A DNA stretch of 43,270 bases from Corallococcus sp. CA053C (GTDB lineage Bacteria; Myxococcota; Myxococcia; Myxococcales; Myxococcaceae), in contig NZ_RAWA01000032.1 of assembly GCF_003611675.1 (NCBI RefSeq), positions 1 to 43,270 of the forward strand. The letters are read 5' to 3'. Within the stretch, counting starts at the first letter, position 1. The number at the start of each line of letters is the position of its first letter. A program made the position numbers and the translations under genes. The notes under the pieces are model-generated. The model worked only from the letters and a program-made list of their open reading frames with translations, had not been told where the DNA came from and ran no database searches. Positions 35,453-43,270 of the stretch are shown here, in pieces.

Positions 35453-36765
35453 ACGCCCGCACCCTCGCCATCAACATCCTCGCGCGCGTGCGCGCCACGG
35501 ACGCCTACCTCAACGTCGTGCTGGACACGGCGCTCTCCGAACACCCGCCCAAGGACCCACGCGACGCGTCGCTCGTCACGGAGCTGGCGTACGGCGCCAC
35601 CCGGCGGCAGATGGCGCTGGACTACGCCATCACCCGCTTCGCGGACCGCAAGCTGGATGCGCTGGAGGACAAGGTGCTGGCCGCGCTGCGCGTGGGCGCC
35701 TACCAGCTCTTCCACACCCGCGTGCCCGCCCGCGCCGCCGTGGCGGAGACCGTGCAGGCCCTGAAGGACGTGGGGCTCGCGCGCGCGGCGGGCTTCACCA
35801 ACGCCATCCTGCGCAAGCTGTCGGAGCTGCCGTCCGCGCCGCTGCCCTCGCAGAAGGACCCGGTGGAGTACCTGTCCATTCGCGAAAGCCACCCGCGCTG
35901 GCTGGTGGAGCGGTGGATCCGCCAGTTCGGCCGCGAGCGCGCCGAAGCCATGCTGGTGGCCAACAACCTGCCGCCCGCGGTGGTGGTGCGCGCCAACACG
36001 TCCAAGGTGACGCGCGACGCGCTGCTCGCCCAGTTGAAGGAAGTGGGCGTGGACGCGCGCCCCACGGAGTCCTCGCCCGTGGGCATCATCCTGCCGCCCG
36101 TGGGCCGGGTGGAGGACCTGTACGGCTATTCCGAAGGGCTGTGGCAGGTGCAGGACGAGGCCGCGCAGCTCGTCGGTGTCTACGGCCACATCCCGGAGTC
36201 CGCGCGCGTGCTGGACGCGTGCGCGGCGCCGGGCGGCAAGGCCTGTCACCAAGCGGAGACGCACGACGTGGTGGCGGTGGACCTGCACGCCAACAAGCTG
36301 CGGAAGATTGAAGCGGAGGCCCAGCGGCTGGGGCTGTCCGGCCGCCTGAAGGCGTTCGCGCACGACGCGTCGGAGCCGTTCCCGGAAGCCTGGGGCGAGT
36401 TCCACGCGGTGGTGGTGGACGCGCCCTGCACGGGGCTGGGCACGCTGCGCCGGCACCCGGAGCTGCGCTACCGCCGCAAGGAGGAGGACGTGTCGCGGCT
36501 GGCCACGCTCCAGCGGCGCATCCTGGAGAACTGCCAGGAAGCGGTGCCGTCCGGGGGCCTGCTCGTGTACGCGGTGTGCACGCCGGAGCCGCAGGAGGGA
36601 CAGGACCAGGTGGAGATGTTCCTGCGCAGCCACCCGGAGTGGACCGCGGAGCCGCCGGTGCTGCCGGGCCTCAAGCTGCCGCTCGCCCAGGCGTATCTGC
36701 GCACGCTGCCGGGTCCAGAGGGCTACGACGGCTTCTTCGCCGCCCGGCTGCGCAAGATGTACTGA
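35449..36765 (+). CDS. rsmB: 16S rRNA (cytosine(967)-C(5))-methyltransferase
   Basis: A 438-aa enzyme with an N-terminal NusB-like RNA-binding domain (about 1-140, NARTLAINILARVRATDAYL) and a C-terminal SAM-dependent methyltransferase. The SAM motif is VLDACAAPGGKACH (about 254-267), motif IV is DAPCTGLGTLRRHPE with Cys327, and motif VI is YAVCTPEPQEGQ with the nucleophile Cys377. The TPEPQEG sequence replaces the more common S...EEN but both cysteines are intact. It methylates C967 of 16S rRNA in the ribosome decoding region. It starts inside the 3' end of the DHQase-like gene (ATGA overlap) and belongs to the fmt-containing unit. Confidence 0.95.
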   Translation: MNARTLAINILARVRATDAYLNVVLDTALSEHPPKDPRDASLVTELAYGATRRQMALDYAITRFADRKLDALEDKVLAALRVGAYQLFHTRVPARAAVAETVQALKDVGLARAAGFTNAILRKLSELPSAPLPSQKDPVEYLSIRESHPRWLVERWIRQFGRERAEAMLVANNLPPAVVVRANTSKVTRDALLAQLKEVGVDARPTESSPVGIILPPVGRVEDLYGYSEGLWQVQDEAAQLVGVYGHIPESARVLDACAAPGGKACHQAETHDVVAVDLHANKLRKIEAEAQRLGLSGRLKAFAHDASEPFPEAWGEFHAVVVDAPCTGLGTLRRHPELRYRRKEEDVSRLATLQRRILENCQEAVPSGGLLVYAVCTPEPQEGQDQVEMFLRSHPEWTAEPPVLPGLKLPLAQAYLRTLPGPEGYDGFFAARLRKMY

Positions 36766-36803
36766 GCGCGCGCCGGGGTTGCTGTTCGTGGTGCGGTGAT
36801 GCG

Positions 36804-37703
36804 TCAGTCGTCGTGCGGAATCAGGGCGGCCTGCTTGAAGGCCTCCAGCACGGCGGCGGACGCGCGGTCCAGGTACTTGCCCTTGCGGATGAGCAGGCCG
36901 ATGGGGCGCGACACGGGCCCTTCGGCGAAGGGCTTCGCCACCAGCGTGCCCGCCTTGATCTCCGCGTGGGCCGTGGCGAGCGGGAGGATGGCCACGCCCA
37001 GGCCCATCTCCACCGCGCGCTTGATGGTCTCCACGTTGTCCATCTCCATCACCGGATTGATGTCGATGTTCTTCTCGCGGAACAGGCGGTCCAACGCCTT
37101 GCGCGTGGGGGCCTCGCGGTCGAAGGCGATGAAGGGCACGCCCGACAGCGCGGTGACGCTCACCTTCGCCTTGGTGGCGAACGGATGGTTGGGCGCGCAC
37201 ACCACGGCGAGCTTGTCGTCGCGGAACGGCAGGATGTCCACGCCCGCGCGCGGCTGCGGGTAGGCCACGATGCCAATCTCCGCCGCGCCCAGAATCACGT
37301 CGTCGTAGACCTGATCATTGCGCCGGTAGTTCAGGCGCATGTTGACCTTGGGGTGCGTCTTCAAGAGCTGCTTCTGCACGGCGTTCAGCTCGTGCAGGCC
37401 CACCGAGTAGATGGTGGACACCGTGGTGGCGCCCTGGACCTCCGTGGCCTGCTCGCGGATCTCCTGCTCCACCTCCGCGAAGCGCGCGAGGATTTCCTTG
37501 CAGCCCCGGAACAGGCGCTCGCCCGCGGGCGTCGGCGTCACCTGCCGCGCGCTGCGTGAGAGCAACTTCTGCTCATAGCGGTTCTCCAGCGCGCGGATCT
37601 GCTGGCTCACCGCCGACTGGGTCACATGGTTGAGCTGCGCGGCGCGAGAGAACGAGCCGGTCTCCACCACGTCACAGAACATCTTCAATGATTCGAGCTG
37701 CAT
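36804..37703 (-). CDS. LysR family transcriptional regulator
   Basis: A 299-aa regulator. The winged helix-turn-helix is at residues 1-60 (MQLESLKMFCDVVETGSFSR, AQLNHVTQSAVSQQIRALEN). The effector-binding domain (about 90-295) includes IYSVGLHELNAVQKQLLKTH and VETIKRAVEMGLGVAILPLA and resembles the CysB/CbL-like branch. ATG at 37703 is chosen over 37724 because GGAG lies nine bases upstream and the family start is there. No divergent target gene is adjacent: the upstream gene is a small membrane protein in the same orientation, so the target cannot be guessed from position. Confidence 0.94.
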   Translation of the reverse strand: MQLESLKMFCDVVETGSFSRAAQLNHVTQSAVSQQIRALENRYEQKLLSRSARQVTPTPAGERLFRGCKEILARFAEVEQEIREQATEVQGATTVSTIYSVGLHELNAVQKQLLKTHPKVNMRLNYRRNDQVYDDVILGAAEIGIVAYPQPRAGVDILPFRDDKLAVVCAPNHPFATKAKVSVTALSGVPFIAFDREAPTRKALDRLFREKNIDINPVMEMDNVETIKRAVEMGLGVAILPLATAHAEIKAGTLVAKPFAEGPVSRPIGLLIRKGKYLDRASAAVLEAFKQAALIPHDD

Positions 37704-37793
37704 AAGGCCGTCTCCTACCCTCAAACCTAATGGCCGGGCCAGTAGTAATTAGTAGCACTACGGGGATTGTCTGTGCCTGCTTGTGCGCCGGGT
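37704..37793 (-). promoter_or_regulatory. AT-rich leader of the LysR gene
   Basis: The 90-base gap contains a run at 37728-37765 far richer in A/T than its surroundings, including GTAG-CA-CTAC (37751-37760, inverted repeat) next to TAATTA. This is where the LysR promoter and an autoregulatory site would be expected. No precise promoter hexamers are assigned. Confidence 0.35.
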
Positions 37794-38081
37794 TCAGGGC
37801 TCGGGCGCATCTGGGGGACGGGGGCGGGTGAGGGCGAAGAGGGCGGAGCCCAGGGCGACGAGCGCTCCGCCGGAGAGCGTCTGGACCCGGCCGAGGTCGC
37901 GGTCGGTCTCCCGGTTGAGCTGGCATTCGGGAGGGGACAGGCCGGCGCAGTCCGCGGGGACGAAGACGCCCTTCACGCCCAGGGCCAGCAGGGCCAGCCC
38001 GCCCAGGAGCAGGCCGGCGACCAGGCCGAGCGACGCGGCGCGCAGCAGGGCGGCACCCCGGGAGGAGGGGAGGGAGGACAT
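37794..38081 (-). CDS. Small two-helix membrane protein
   Basis: A 95-aa hypothetical protein with two hydrophobic helices (LLRAASLGLVAGLLLGGLAL and TLSGGALVALGSALFALT) and a short loop holding two cysteines (VFVPADCAGLSPPECQLNRE), probably disulfide-bonded outside the cytoplasm. The ATG at 38081 is the only start giving a tidy membrane topology; the frame is open to 38249 but that part overlaps the divergent glycosyltransferase. No good ribosome site is visible. Function is unknown. The Cys-containing loop and length are the only evidence beyond coding frame. Confidence 0.6.
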   Translation of the reverse strand: MSSLPSSRGAALLRAASLGLVAGLLLGGLALLALGVKGVFVPADCAGLSPPECQLNRETDRDLGRVQTLSGGALVALGSALFALTRPRPPDAPEP

Positions 38082-38153
38082 GGACGCGAGGCGTAGCACC
38101 GACGCGGGCCAAACGGGGCGGTGGAGGGCGTCCACAGCGTATGCTTCCGGACC

Positions 38154-39263
38154 ATGCGAATCCTGTACGGGGTCGTCGGCGAAGGGATGGGCCATGCCAC
38201 GCGCTCGCGCGTGCTGCTCGAGGCGCTGACGAAGGAGCACGAGGTCCACATCGTGGTGTCAGGGCGGGCGCAGAGCTACCTGTCCCAGCGCTTCCAGAAC
38301 GTGCACGGCATCTGGGGCCTGACCATCGCGTACGAGGGGAACTCGGTGAAGAAGTGGCAGACGGTGCTGCAGAACCTGCAGGGCGCCGTGAAGGGCTGGC
38401 CGCAGAACGTGCGCCAGTACTTCGACCTGGTGGAGGGCTTCAAGCCGGACGTGGTGGTGAGCGACTTCGAGACGTTCAGCTACCTGTTCGCGAAGAACCA
38501 CCGGCTGCCCGTCATCAGCGTGGACAACATGCAGGTCATCAACCGCTGCCAGCACGACCCCGCCATGCTGGCCGGCCACGAGGAGAGCTTCGAGGCCTCG
38601 CGCGCCATCGTGAAGGCGAAGCTGCCCGGCGCCTTCCACTACCTGGCCACGACGTTCTTCTACCCGCCCCTGCGCAAGCGCCGCACCACGCTGGCGCCGT
38701 CCATCCTCCGGCCGGAGATCATCGCGGCGAAGTCGGAGCCGGGCGAGCACCTGCTCGTCTACCAGACGGCGACGACGAACACGCACCTGCCCGAAATCCT
38801 CAAGCAGTCCGGCGTCCCGTGCCGCGTCTACGGCCTGCGCCGCGACCTCAAGGAGGACGTGGTGGAGGGCAACCTCACCTACCGGCCCTTCAGCGAGGCA
38901 GGCTTCATCGACGACCTGCGCACCGCGCGCGCGGTGGTGGCCGGCGGCGGCTTCACGCTGATGAGCGAGGCCGTCTACCTGCACAAGCCGCTCTTGAGCA
39001 TCCCCGTGGGCGGCCAGTTCGAACAGGTCCTCAATGCCCTGTACCTGGAGAAGCTGGGGTACGGGATGTATGTGAAGGAATTGAGCCTGGACGCGCTGAA
39101 GACGTTCCTCCAGCGCGTGCCCGCCTGCGCGGAGGCCTTGAAGGGCTACGAGCAGGACGGGAACGTGAAGATGCTCGCGGCCCTCAACGACCAGCTCGCG
39201 CAGGCCTACGAGCACCGCGGCCACTGGCGCATGGAGCTCGCGGAGATGGACGGCAAGGCGTAG
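38154..39263 (+). CDS. MJ1255/VC2487-type glycosyltransferase
   Basis: A 369-aa GT-B-fold protein. It begins MRILYGVVGEGMGHATRSRV, where the Gly-rich loop GEGMGHATR matches the N-terminal acceptor motif of MurG/GT28-like enzymes. The C-terminal donor-site region has YRPFSEAGFIDDLRTARAVV, then AGGGFTLMSEAVYLHKPLLS and IPVGGQFEQVLNALYLEKLG, as in the uncharacterised MJ1255/VC2487 family. It probably transfers a nucleotide-sugar residue in the cytoplasm to a lipid or surface glycan; donor and acceptor are unknown. The ATG at 38154 starts the fold exactly. It converges on an SDR gene with a 28-base gap. Confidence 0.88.
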   Translation: MRILYGVVGEGMGHATRSRVLLEALTKEHEVHIVVSGRAQSYLSQRFQNVHGIWGLTIAYEGNSVKKWQTVLQNLQGAVKGWPQNVRQYFDLVEGFKPDVVVSDFETFSYLFAKNHRLPVISVDNMQVINRCQHDPAMLAGHEESFEASRAIVKAKLPGAFHYLATTFFYPPLRKRRTTLAPSILRPEIIAAKSEPGEHLLVYQTATTNTHLPEILKQSGVPCRVYGLRRDLKEDVVEGNLTYRPFSEAGFIDDLRTARAVVAGGGFTLMSEAVYLHKPLLSIPVGGQFEQVLNALYLEKLGYGMYVKELSLDALKTFLQRVPACAEALKGYEQDGNVKMLAALNDQLAQAYEHRGHWRMELAEMDGKA

Positions 39264-39291
39264 TCGCGCGCCGCGGGTGTCCCGGCCTTCT

Positions 39292-40335
39292 TCAGTGCAG
39301 GGACACCTCGTTCTCGTTGTTGCGCTCCGCCGCGCGGCGGCTCATCTCCGTGAGCCACGAGCGCGTGATGGGCGTCTCGCTCTCGCTGCCCTTGTGACGG
39401 TCCGTGTCGCTGTCCTGGGGCAGCAAGCGGTTGAAGGACTCCAGCAGGAGCGCGGTGAGGTTGGGCGCCAGGGCCCGGCCCGCGGTGGCGAGCTTCGTGG
39501 GCAGGCCCACCAGGGCCTCCGCGTCACCCCTCCGGCACGCATCGAGAATCTTCCCCGCCGCGCGCTCGGCGCTCATCGACAGGCCCATCGTCGAATCGCT
39601 GACGTGGAACCACGCGTACTCCTTCTCGTGGTTGCCCTTGAAGAAGGCGTTGCGCGGGCTGCCCGTGCGCATCAGGCCCGGGCACGCCGTCGTCACGCGG
39701 ATGCCGTCCTGGGCCAGCTCCGTGCGCAGCCCGTCCGACAGCCCCACCAGCGCGAACTTGCTGGCGGAGTACGGCACCAGGTGCGGCACGCTCACCTTGC
39801 CGCCAATGGAGGAGATGTTGACGATGCGGCCCTCGCCGCGCCGCTTCATCTCCGGCACCACCGCGAGCGTCGTGTACAGAGGCCCCCACAGGTGCACGTC
39901 GATGGCCTCCTCGAAGTCCTCCAGCGTCATGGACTCCAGGGGGCCCACCATGATGATGCCCGCGTTGTTGATGAGCACGTCCACCGCGCCCCAGTGCGCG
40001 TGCACCGCGCCCACCATCGCCTCCACCTGCACCTGGTCGCGCACGTCGCAGCGGTGGGCCAGCACCTCGCCTCCGCCGCGCTCCAGCTCCACGCGGGCGC
40101 GCTCCAGCGATTCGCCGTCGCGGCCGCAGATGGCCACCCGCGCGCCCTCCTGCAACAGCAGGCGCGCCATCACCAGCCCCAGCCCGCGTGAGCCGCCGGT
40201 GATGACCACCGTGCGGTCCTTGAAGCTGAAGCGGGGCCGGAGCATGCGTCGCACGCCCACGGCCGCGGCCCCCATGCCCGCGGCCAGCGTGCCCAGGGAG
40301 AGGCCCTTTCGCTCGGTGTGACGTCGTTCAGCCAT
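39292..40335 (-). CDS. Membrane-anchored short-chain dehydrogenase/reductase
   Basis: A 347-aa SDR with an N-terminal extension (residues 1-38, containing LSLGTLAAGMGAAAVGVRRM) that could anchor or dock at the membrane. The dehydrogenase core has TGGSRGLG (46-53), NNAG (124-127), Ser176/177 and YSASK (Tyr190, Lys194). The C-terminal 80 residues are a helical extension with a His/Asn-rich end. GGAG lies eight bases before the ATG at 40335. Related bacterial proteins act on ketosteroid-like or fatty-acyl substrates, which cannot be assigned here. The thioredoxin-like gene lies upstream in the same orientation (49 bases), so co-transcription is likely. Confidence 0.93.
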   Translation of the reverse strand: MAERRHTERKGLSLGTLAAGMGAAAVGVRRMLRPRFSFKDRTVVITGGSRGLGLVMARLLLQEGARVAICGRDGESLERARVELERGGGEVLAHRCDVRDQVQVEAMVGAVHAHWGAVDVLINNAGIIMVGPLESMTLEDFEEAIDVHLWGPLYTTLAVVPEMKRRGEGRIVNISSIGGKVSVPHLVPYSASKFALVGLSDGLRTELAQDGIRVTTACPGLMRTGSPRNAFFKGNHEKEYAWFHVSDSTMGLSMSAERAAGKILDACRRGDAEALVGLPTKLATAGRALAPNLTALLLESFNRLLPQDSDTDRHKGSESETPITRSWLTEMSRRAAERNNENEVSLH

Positions 40336-40384
40336 GGTGCGACTCCAGAAGGGAAGAAGTGGAAGGGTGCGGCCCGGGCGCGCG

Positions 40385-40888
40385 CTACGCCCCGGCCGGG
40401 GCCTGGGCTTCCTCTTCGTCGGACACCTCGCCCGACAGCGCGGGGCCCTGCTGGGGCAGGTCCTTGAGCAGCGCGCGGATGCGGCGCAGCGCGTCCTTGC
40501 CCGTGGCGCGGTTGGTCAGCCGGCCCTCCGGACCGAAGAGGAGGAAGGCCGGGTGCTTGTCCACGCCGTAGGCCTTCGCCATCGAGCCGTCATCCACCGC
40601 GATGGGGTAGCGCAGGCCGTGCTCGCGCGCGAAGCCCTCCACCTTGTTGGTGTCGCGCAGCTCCGTCTCCGAATGGGTGACGTCCACGCCAATGACCTTC
40701 AGGCCGCGCGGCCCGTAGTCGACAATCCATTGGTTCACGGCCTCGAACTGCGCGGCGCAGTCGGCGCAGTCCATGGTCCAGAAGTGCAGGAGGATGGGCA
40801 GTCCATCGAGCTCCGAGACATGGACGGGGGCGTTCACCCAGCCGCCATCCGGGTCCAGGAGCGTGAGGGGGATCTTCGTCGAGGCCAT
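40385..40888 (-). CDS. TlpA-like thioredoxin-fold protein
   Basis: A 167-aa protein with a redoxin/TlpA-type core: PILLHFWTMDCADCAAQFEA carries the redox pair Cys41-Ala-Asp-Cys44, followed by LKVIGVDVTHSETELRDTNK and a cis-Pro region YGVDKHPAFLLFGPEGRL. There is no signal peptide or membrane anchor, so it is expected in the cytoplasm, unlike TlpA or ResA which work outside. The acidic/Ala-rich end (SDEEEAQAPAGA) is probably flexible. It would reduce or oxidise disulfides, partner unknown. It lies upstream of the SDR gene and is divergent from the aminotransferase. Confidence 0.92.
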   Translation of the reverse strand: MASTKIPLTLLDPDGGWVNAPVHVSELDGLPILLHFWTMDCADCAAQFEAVNQWIVDYGPRGLKVIGVDVTHSETELRDTNKVEGFAREHGLRYPIAVDDGSMAKAYGVDKHPAFLLFGPEGRLTNRATGKDALRRIRALLKDLPQQGPALSGEVSDEEEAQAPAGA

Positions 40889-41058
40889 GCGGGCTCCCTA
40901 TGGGAAAGCGGGGAAAGCGCTTCAACGGGTCGCGACAGGAAGCTATGCATCGCCCACCGGCGGCTCCCGGCTGCGCGCCCGTCCGCTCGGCCGTCCGGCA
41001 AAGGCCCATGGCTCGCCCTTCCCCCAGGCGGGCAGGCGGCCCTCCCGTGAAGGACGTC

Positions 41059-42192
41059 ATGCACATCCCCGACTTCGAACTGGAGCGGTACTTCGCGCGC
41101 TGGGAGTTCGCCGCGCCCTACCTGCTGTGCGCCTCCGACGTGGAGGGCTGGCGCATGGCGGACCTGCTGGCGCTCGCGACGCCGGAGGACCGCGCGCGTT
41201 GGGACAACCTGACGCTGGGCTACACGGAGACGCCCGGGCTGCCCGCGCTGCGCGAGGCCATCGCCGGGATGTACCCGGGCCTCACGCCCGACGACATCCT
41301 CACCTTCGCGGGCGCGCAGGAAGCCCTCTTCGTGGCGATGAATGTCCAACTGGGCCCCGGCACGCACGCCGTCGTCACCTGGCCGGGCTACCAGTCCCTC
41401 TACGAGGTGGCGCGCGCCACCGGCGCGGAGGTGACGCTGCTGCCCTTGCGTGAAGACACGGGCTGGGCGCTGGACCTGGACACGCTGAAGGCCGCGCTGC
41501 GCCCCGACACGCGCGTGGTGGTGGTGAACTTCCCCCACAACCCCACGGGCGCGCTGCCGGACCGCGCCACCTTCCAGGCCCTGTGCGCGCTCTGCGAAGC
41601 GCGCGGCATCCAGCTCTTCTCCGACGAGGTGTACCGCCTGCTGGAGTACGACCCGCAGGACACGCTGCCGCCCGCCGCGTCGTGCTTTCCCCGGGGCGTG
41701 AGCCTGGGCGTGATGTCCAAGGCGTTCGGGCTCGCGGGGCTGCGCGTGGGGTGGCTCGCGAGCCGGGACGCGGACCTGCTGGCCCGCTGCCGCGCCTTCA
41801 AGGACTACACCTCGCTCTGCAACAGCGCCCCCAGCGAGCTGTTGGCCCTCATCGCCCTCAAGGCGAAGGAGCAGGTGCTGGCGCGCAGCCGGGGCCTGCT
41901 CACCGCGAACCTCGCGCTGCTGGACGCCTTCTTCGCCCGCCACGCGGACACCTTCCACTGGGTGCGCCCGCGCGCCGGCAGCGTGGCCTTCCCGCGCCTC
42001 GTGCGGGAACTCCCCGTGGCCCGCTTCACCGAAGCGCTCATCGCCCGCGAGGGTGTGCTCCTGTTGCCCGGTGATGTGTATGGCTTCCCCGGCGCTCACT
42101 TCCGCCTGGGCCTGGGTCGCGCGAACCTGCCGGAAGCCTTGGGGCGCCTGGAGCGCTTCGTGCGTGACGGCGGCGTCGAGGCCCTGGGTTGA
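41059..42192 (+). CDS. PLP-dependent class I/II aminotransferase
   Basis: A 377-aa fold-type I enzyme. Visible landmarks are the cofactor-binding segment GAQEALFVAMN, VVNFPHNPTGALP (Asn157-Gly164), LFSDEVYR, the Schiff-base Lys221 in MSKAFGLAGLRVGW and a C-terminal Arg in FRLGLGR for carboxylate binding. The start WEFAAPYLLCASDVEGWRMA resembles capreomycidine-synthase/valine-pyruvate-type relatives often annotated only as aminotransferase. Substrate is unknown; amino-acid transamination or beta-elimination is expected. ATG at 41059 is chosen with AGGA four bases before it; GTG at 41047 is an alternative. The frame is open to 40900 but that is intergenic. Confidence 0.93.
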   Translation: MHIPDFELERYFARWEFAAPYLLCASDVEGWRMADLLALATPEDRARWDNLTLGYTETPGLPALREAIAGMYPGLTPDDILTFAGAQEALFVAMNVQLGPGTHAVVTWPGYQSLYEVARATGAEVTLLPLREDTGWALDLDTLKAALRPDTRVVVVNFPHNPTGALPDRATFQALCALCEARGIQLFSDEVYRLLEYDPQDTLPPAASCFPRGVSLGVMSKAFGLAGLRVGWLASRDADLLARCRAFKDYTSLCNSAPSELLALIALKAKEQVLARSRGLLTANLALLDAFFARHADTFHWVRPRAGSVAFPRLVRELPVARFTEALIAREGVLLLPGDVYGFPGAHFRLGLGRANLPEALGRLERFVRDGGVEALG

Positions 42193-42315
42193 CGCTCCAG
42201 GCCGGCGCAGTGCGTCAGCTCTTCCCATGACAGCAGGGCTGTCGGGTTATCGCTTTCTTGGAAATCGGCTTCTAGACTGGTCGTCCCCTCGCTCGGTCTG
42301 GGGCCGTGCGAAAGC

Positions 42316-42335
42316 CCTCTCGTCTGCGCGAGAGG
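42316..42335 (+). promoter_or_regulatory. Leader hairpin upstream of the secreted protein
   Basis: CCTCTCG (42316-42322) and CGAGAGG (42329-42335) form a perfect 7-bp stem with a 6-base loop, five bases before the GGAG ribosome site of the gene at 42355. It may stabilise the mRNA or control translation; it could also be chance. Confidence 0.35.
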
Positions 42336-42354
42336 CCCTTGGAGACACACCTCG

Positions 42355-43239
42355 ATGAAGACGCTGATGGGTGCGGCCGTGGCCGCCGTGACGCTGCTGG
42401 TGAGCACCGAAGCCGCCGCGACGAACTACACCCTGTGGATCCACGGCAAGAACGGCGGCAACACGCAGGCGGGCAACTACAACGACTTCAGCAACTGGGG
42501 GCCGGCGAGCACCGCGGCGGGCGTGAACAAGAAGGCGGTCAACTGGAACGGCTCGCAGCGCATCGGCACGGAGAACTACCGGATCCGCAACGCGCTGGAC
42601 TGCTTCTGCACGGGCAGCAACTGGTGCTACATCGCCGCGCACAGCGCCGGTGACCTGCAGATTGGCTACGCCCTGTCGCTGTACGGCGGCAGCGCACGCA
42701 CGAAGAAGAACGCCACGCCCAACGCGAACGGCGAGTGCGGCAACCTGGACGGCTCCACGCAGACGGGCTGGAACATCAAGTGGGTGGACATCGCGTCCGG
42801 CGCGGGCGGCGGCAGTGAGCTGGCGGACCACGGCGACTGGGCGGTGAGCGATCCGGTGGTGAGCGACCTGGTCACCACGACGGCGCGCGCCATGTTCAAC
42901 CACAACACGACGCGCAACGTTTGGTTCTACATGTTCGCCGGCTCCAAGGGCACGCTGTACTCCGGCATCCTCCCGGGCCAGGACGACGAGGCGGTGGCCT
43001 ACCACTCCACGGGTGGCGTGTCCGGCAGCGGCAACGGGTCCTACTGCAACCCCGGCGACTGGTTCTGCGGCGGCACGCTGAACACGGGCACGGCGGCGTG
43101 CAGCGACGGCCGGGCGAAGTGGAGCTTCCACACCGTCTCCCTGCGTGACGACGGCGAGGCGTACAACCACTACGCCAACGGCAACTGGGGCGGCATCGTC
43201 TCCAAGGTGCGCGAGGACGTCGTCACGTACGCGTACTAG
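42355..43239 (+). CDS. Secreted protein with possible serine-hydrolase nucleophile motif
   Basis: A 294-aa exported protein with a Sec signal peptide (MKTLMGAAVAAVTLLVSTEA, cleavage expected after AAA). The mature start NYTLWIHGKNGGN resembles the first strand and oxyanion loop of alpha/beta-hydrolases, and CYIAAHSAGDLQIGYALSLY contains A-H-S-A-G, an approximate nucleophile elbow with Ser in the middle. A late acidic/histidine pair (DDGEAYNHYANGNWGG) could complete a triad. Eight cysteines in mature pairs suggest disulfides, fitting an extracellular protein. No known family was identified, and the enzyme call is tentative. GGAG lies ten bases before the ATG; the gene ends 31 bases before the window end. 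Confidence 0.85.
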   Translation: MKTLMGAAVAAVTLLVSTEAAATNYTLWIHGKNGGNTQAGNYNDFSNWGPASTAAGVNKKAVNWNGSQRIGTENYRIRNALDCFCTGSNWCYIAAHSAGDLQIGYALSLYGGSARTKKNATPNANGECGNLDGSTQTGWNIKWVDIASGAGGGSELADHGDWAVSDPVVSDLVTTTARAMFNHNTTRNVWFYMFAGSKGTLYSGILPGQDDEAVAYHSTGGVSGSGNGSYCNPGDWFCGGTLNTGTAACSDGRAKWSFHTVSLRDDGEAYNHYANGNWGGIVSKVREDVVTYAY

Positions 43240-43270
43240 ACTGCACGGCTTCCCCCGCCCCCCTCCGGCG

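Overview
The window (43,270 bp) looks like a contig end from a GC-rich myxobacterium, most likely Myxococcus/Corallococcus-like. That is inferred from the very high GC with G/C-ending codons, the gene content (spondin-domain lipoprotein, HEAT-repeat lipoprotein, signal-less M4 metallopeptidase, MJ1255-type glycosyltransferase, FUSC transporter) and dense short overlaps between genes. No rRNA, tRNA, CRISPR array, insertion sequence, prophage or origin was recognised. Bases 5-36 are not genomic: they match a Nextera transposase/Read-1 adapter with one base missing.

Layout. 0-4.1 kb: a 5'-truncated beta-helix/carbohydrate-binding protein and tex. 4.1-8.5 kb: a conserved hypothetical gene facing a four-gene minus-strand set made of an HSP90-family chaperone, a translationally coupled TPR protein, a secreted cysteine-rich protein resembling the Ntox16 toxin family, and a small DUF6714-like protein; the last two may be a toxin/immunity pair. 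8.7-11.2 kb: exported metallo-beta-lactamase-fold hydrolase, strong terminator, TerB/LETM1-like protein. 11.2-15.7 kb: a 1020-aa signal-less protein ending in a protein-kinase-like domain, and a spondin-type lipoprotein. 15.8-18.1 kb: FAD monooxygenase divergent from its probable TetR repressor. 18.1-20.0 kb: a two-gene cassette with a PIN-GNAT-PUA-like fusion overlapping an ASCH-domain gene, in less GC-biased codons than its surroundings; this is the best candidate for an undescribed system. 20.1-26.8 kb: two aldo/keto reductases, an SDR and a heterodimeric ABC exporter with one degenerate ATP site. 26.8-32.7 kb: M4 metallopeptidase, FUSC transporter, HEAT lipoprotein. 32.8-36.8 kb: HAMP-like membrane protein, fmt, a DHQase-II-like gene that has lost catalytic residues and gained a C-terminal extension, and rsmB, co-oriented and partly overlapping. 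36.8-43.2 kb: LysR regulator, small membrane protein, glycosyltransferase, membrane-anchored SDR, thioredoxin-like protein, class I/II aminotransferase and a secreted protein with a possible serine-hydrolase motif.

Most of the window is ordinary chromosomal core and secondary genes. The accessory-looking parts are 4.1-5.45 kb and 18.1-20.0 kb, where codon use is visibly more relaxed. All assignments are made by eye from motifs; no database search was possible.
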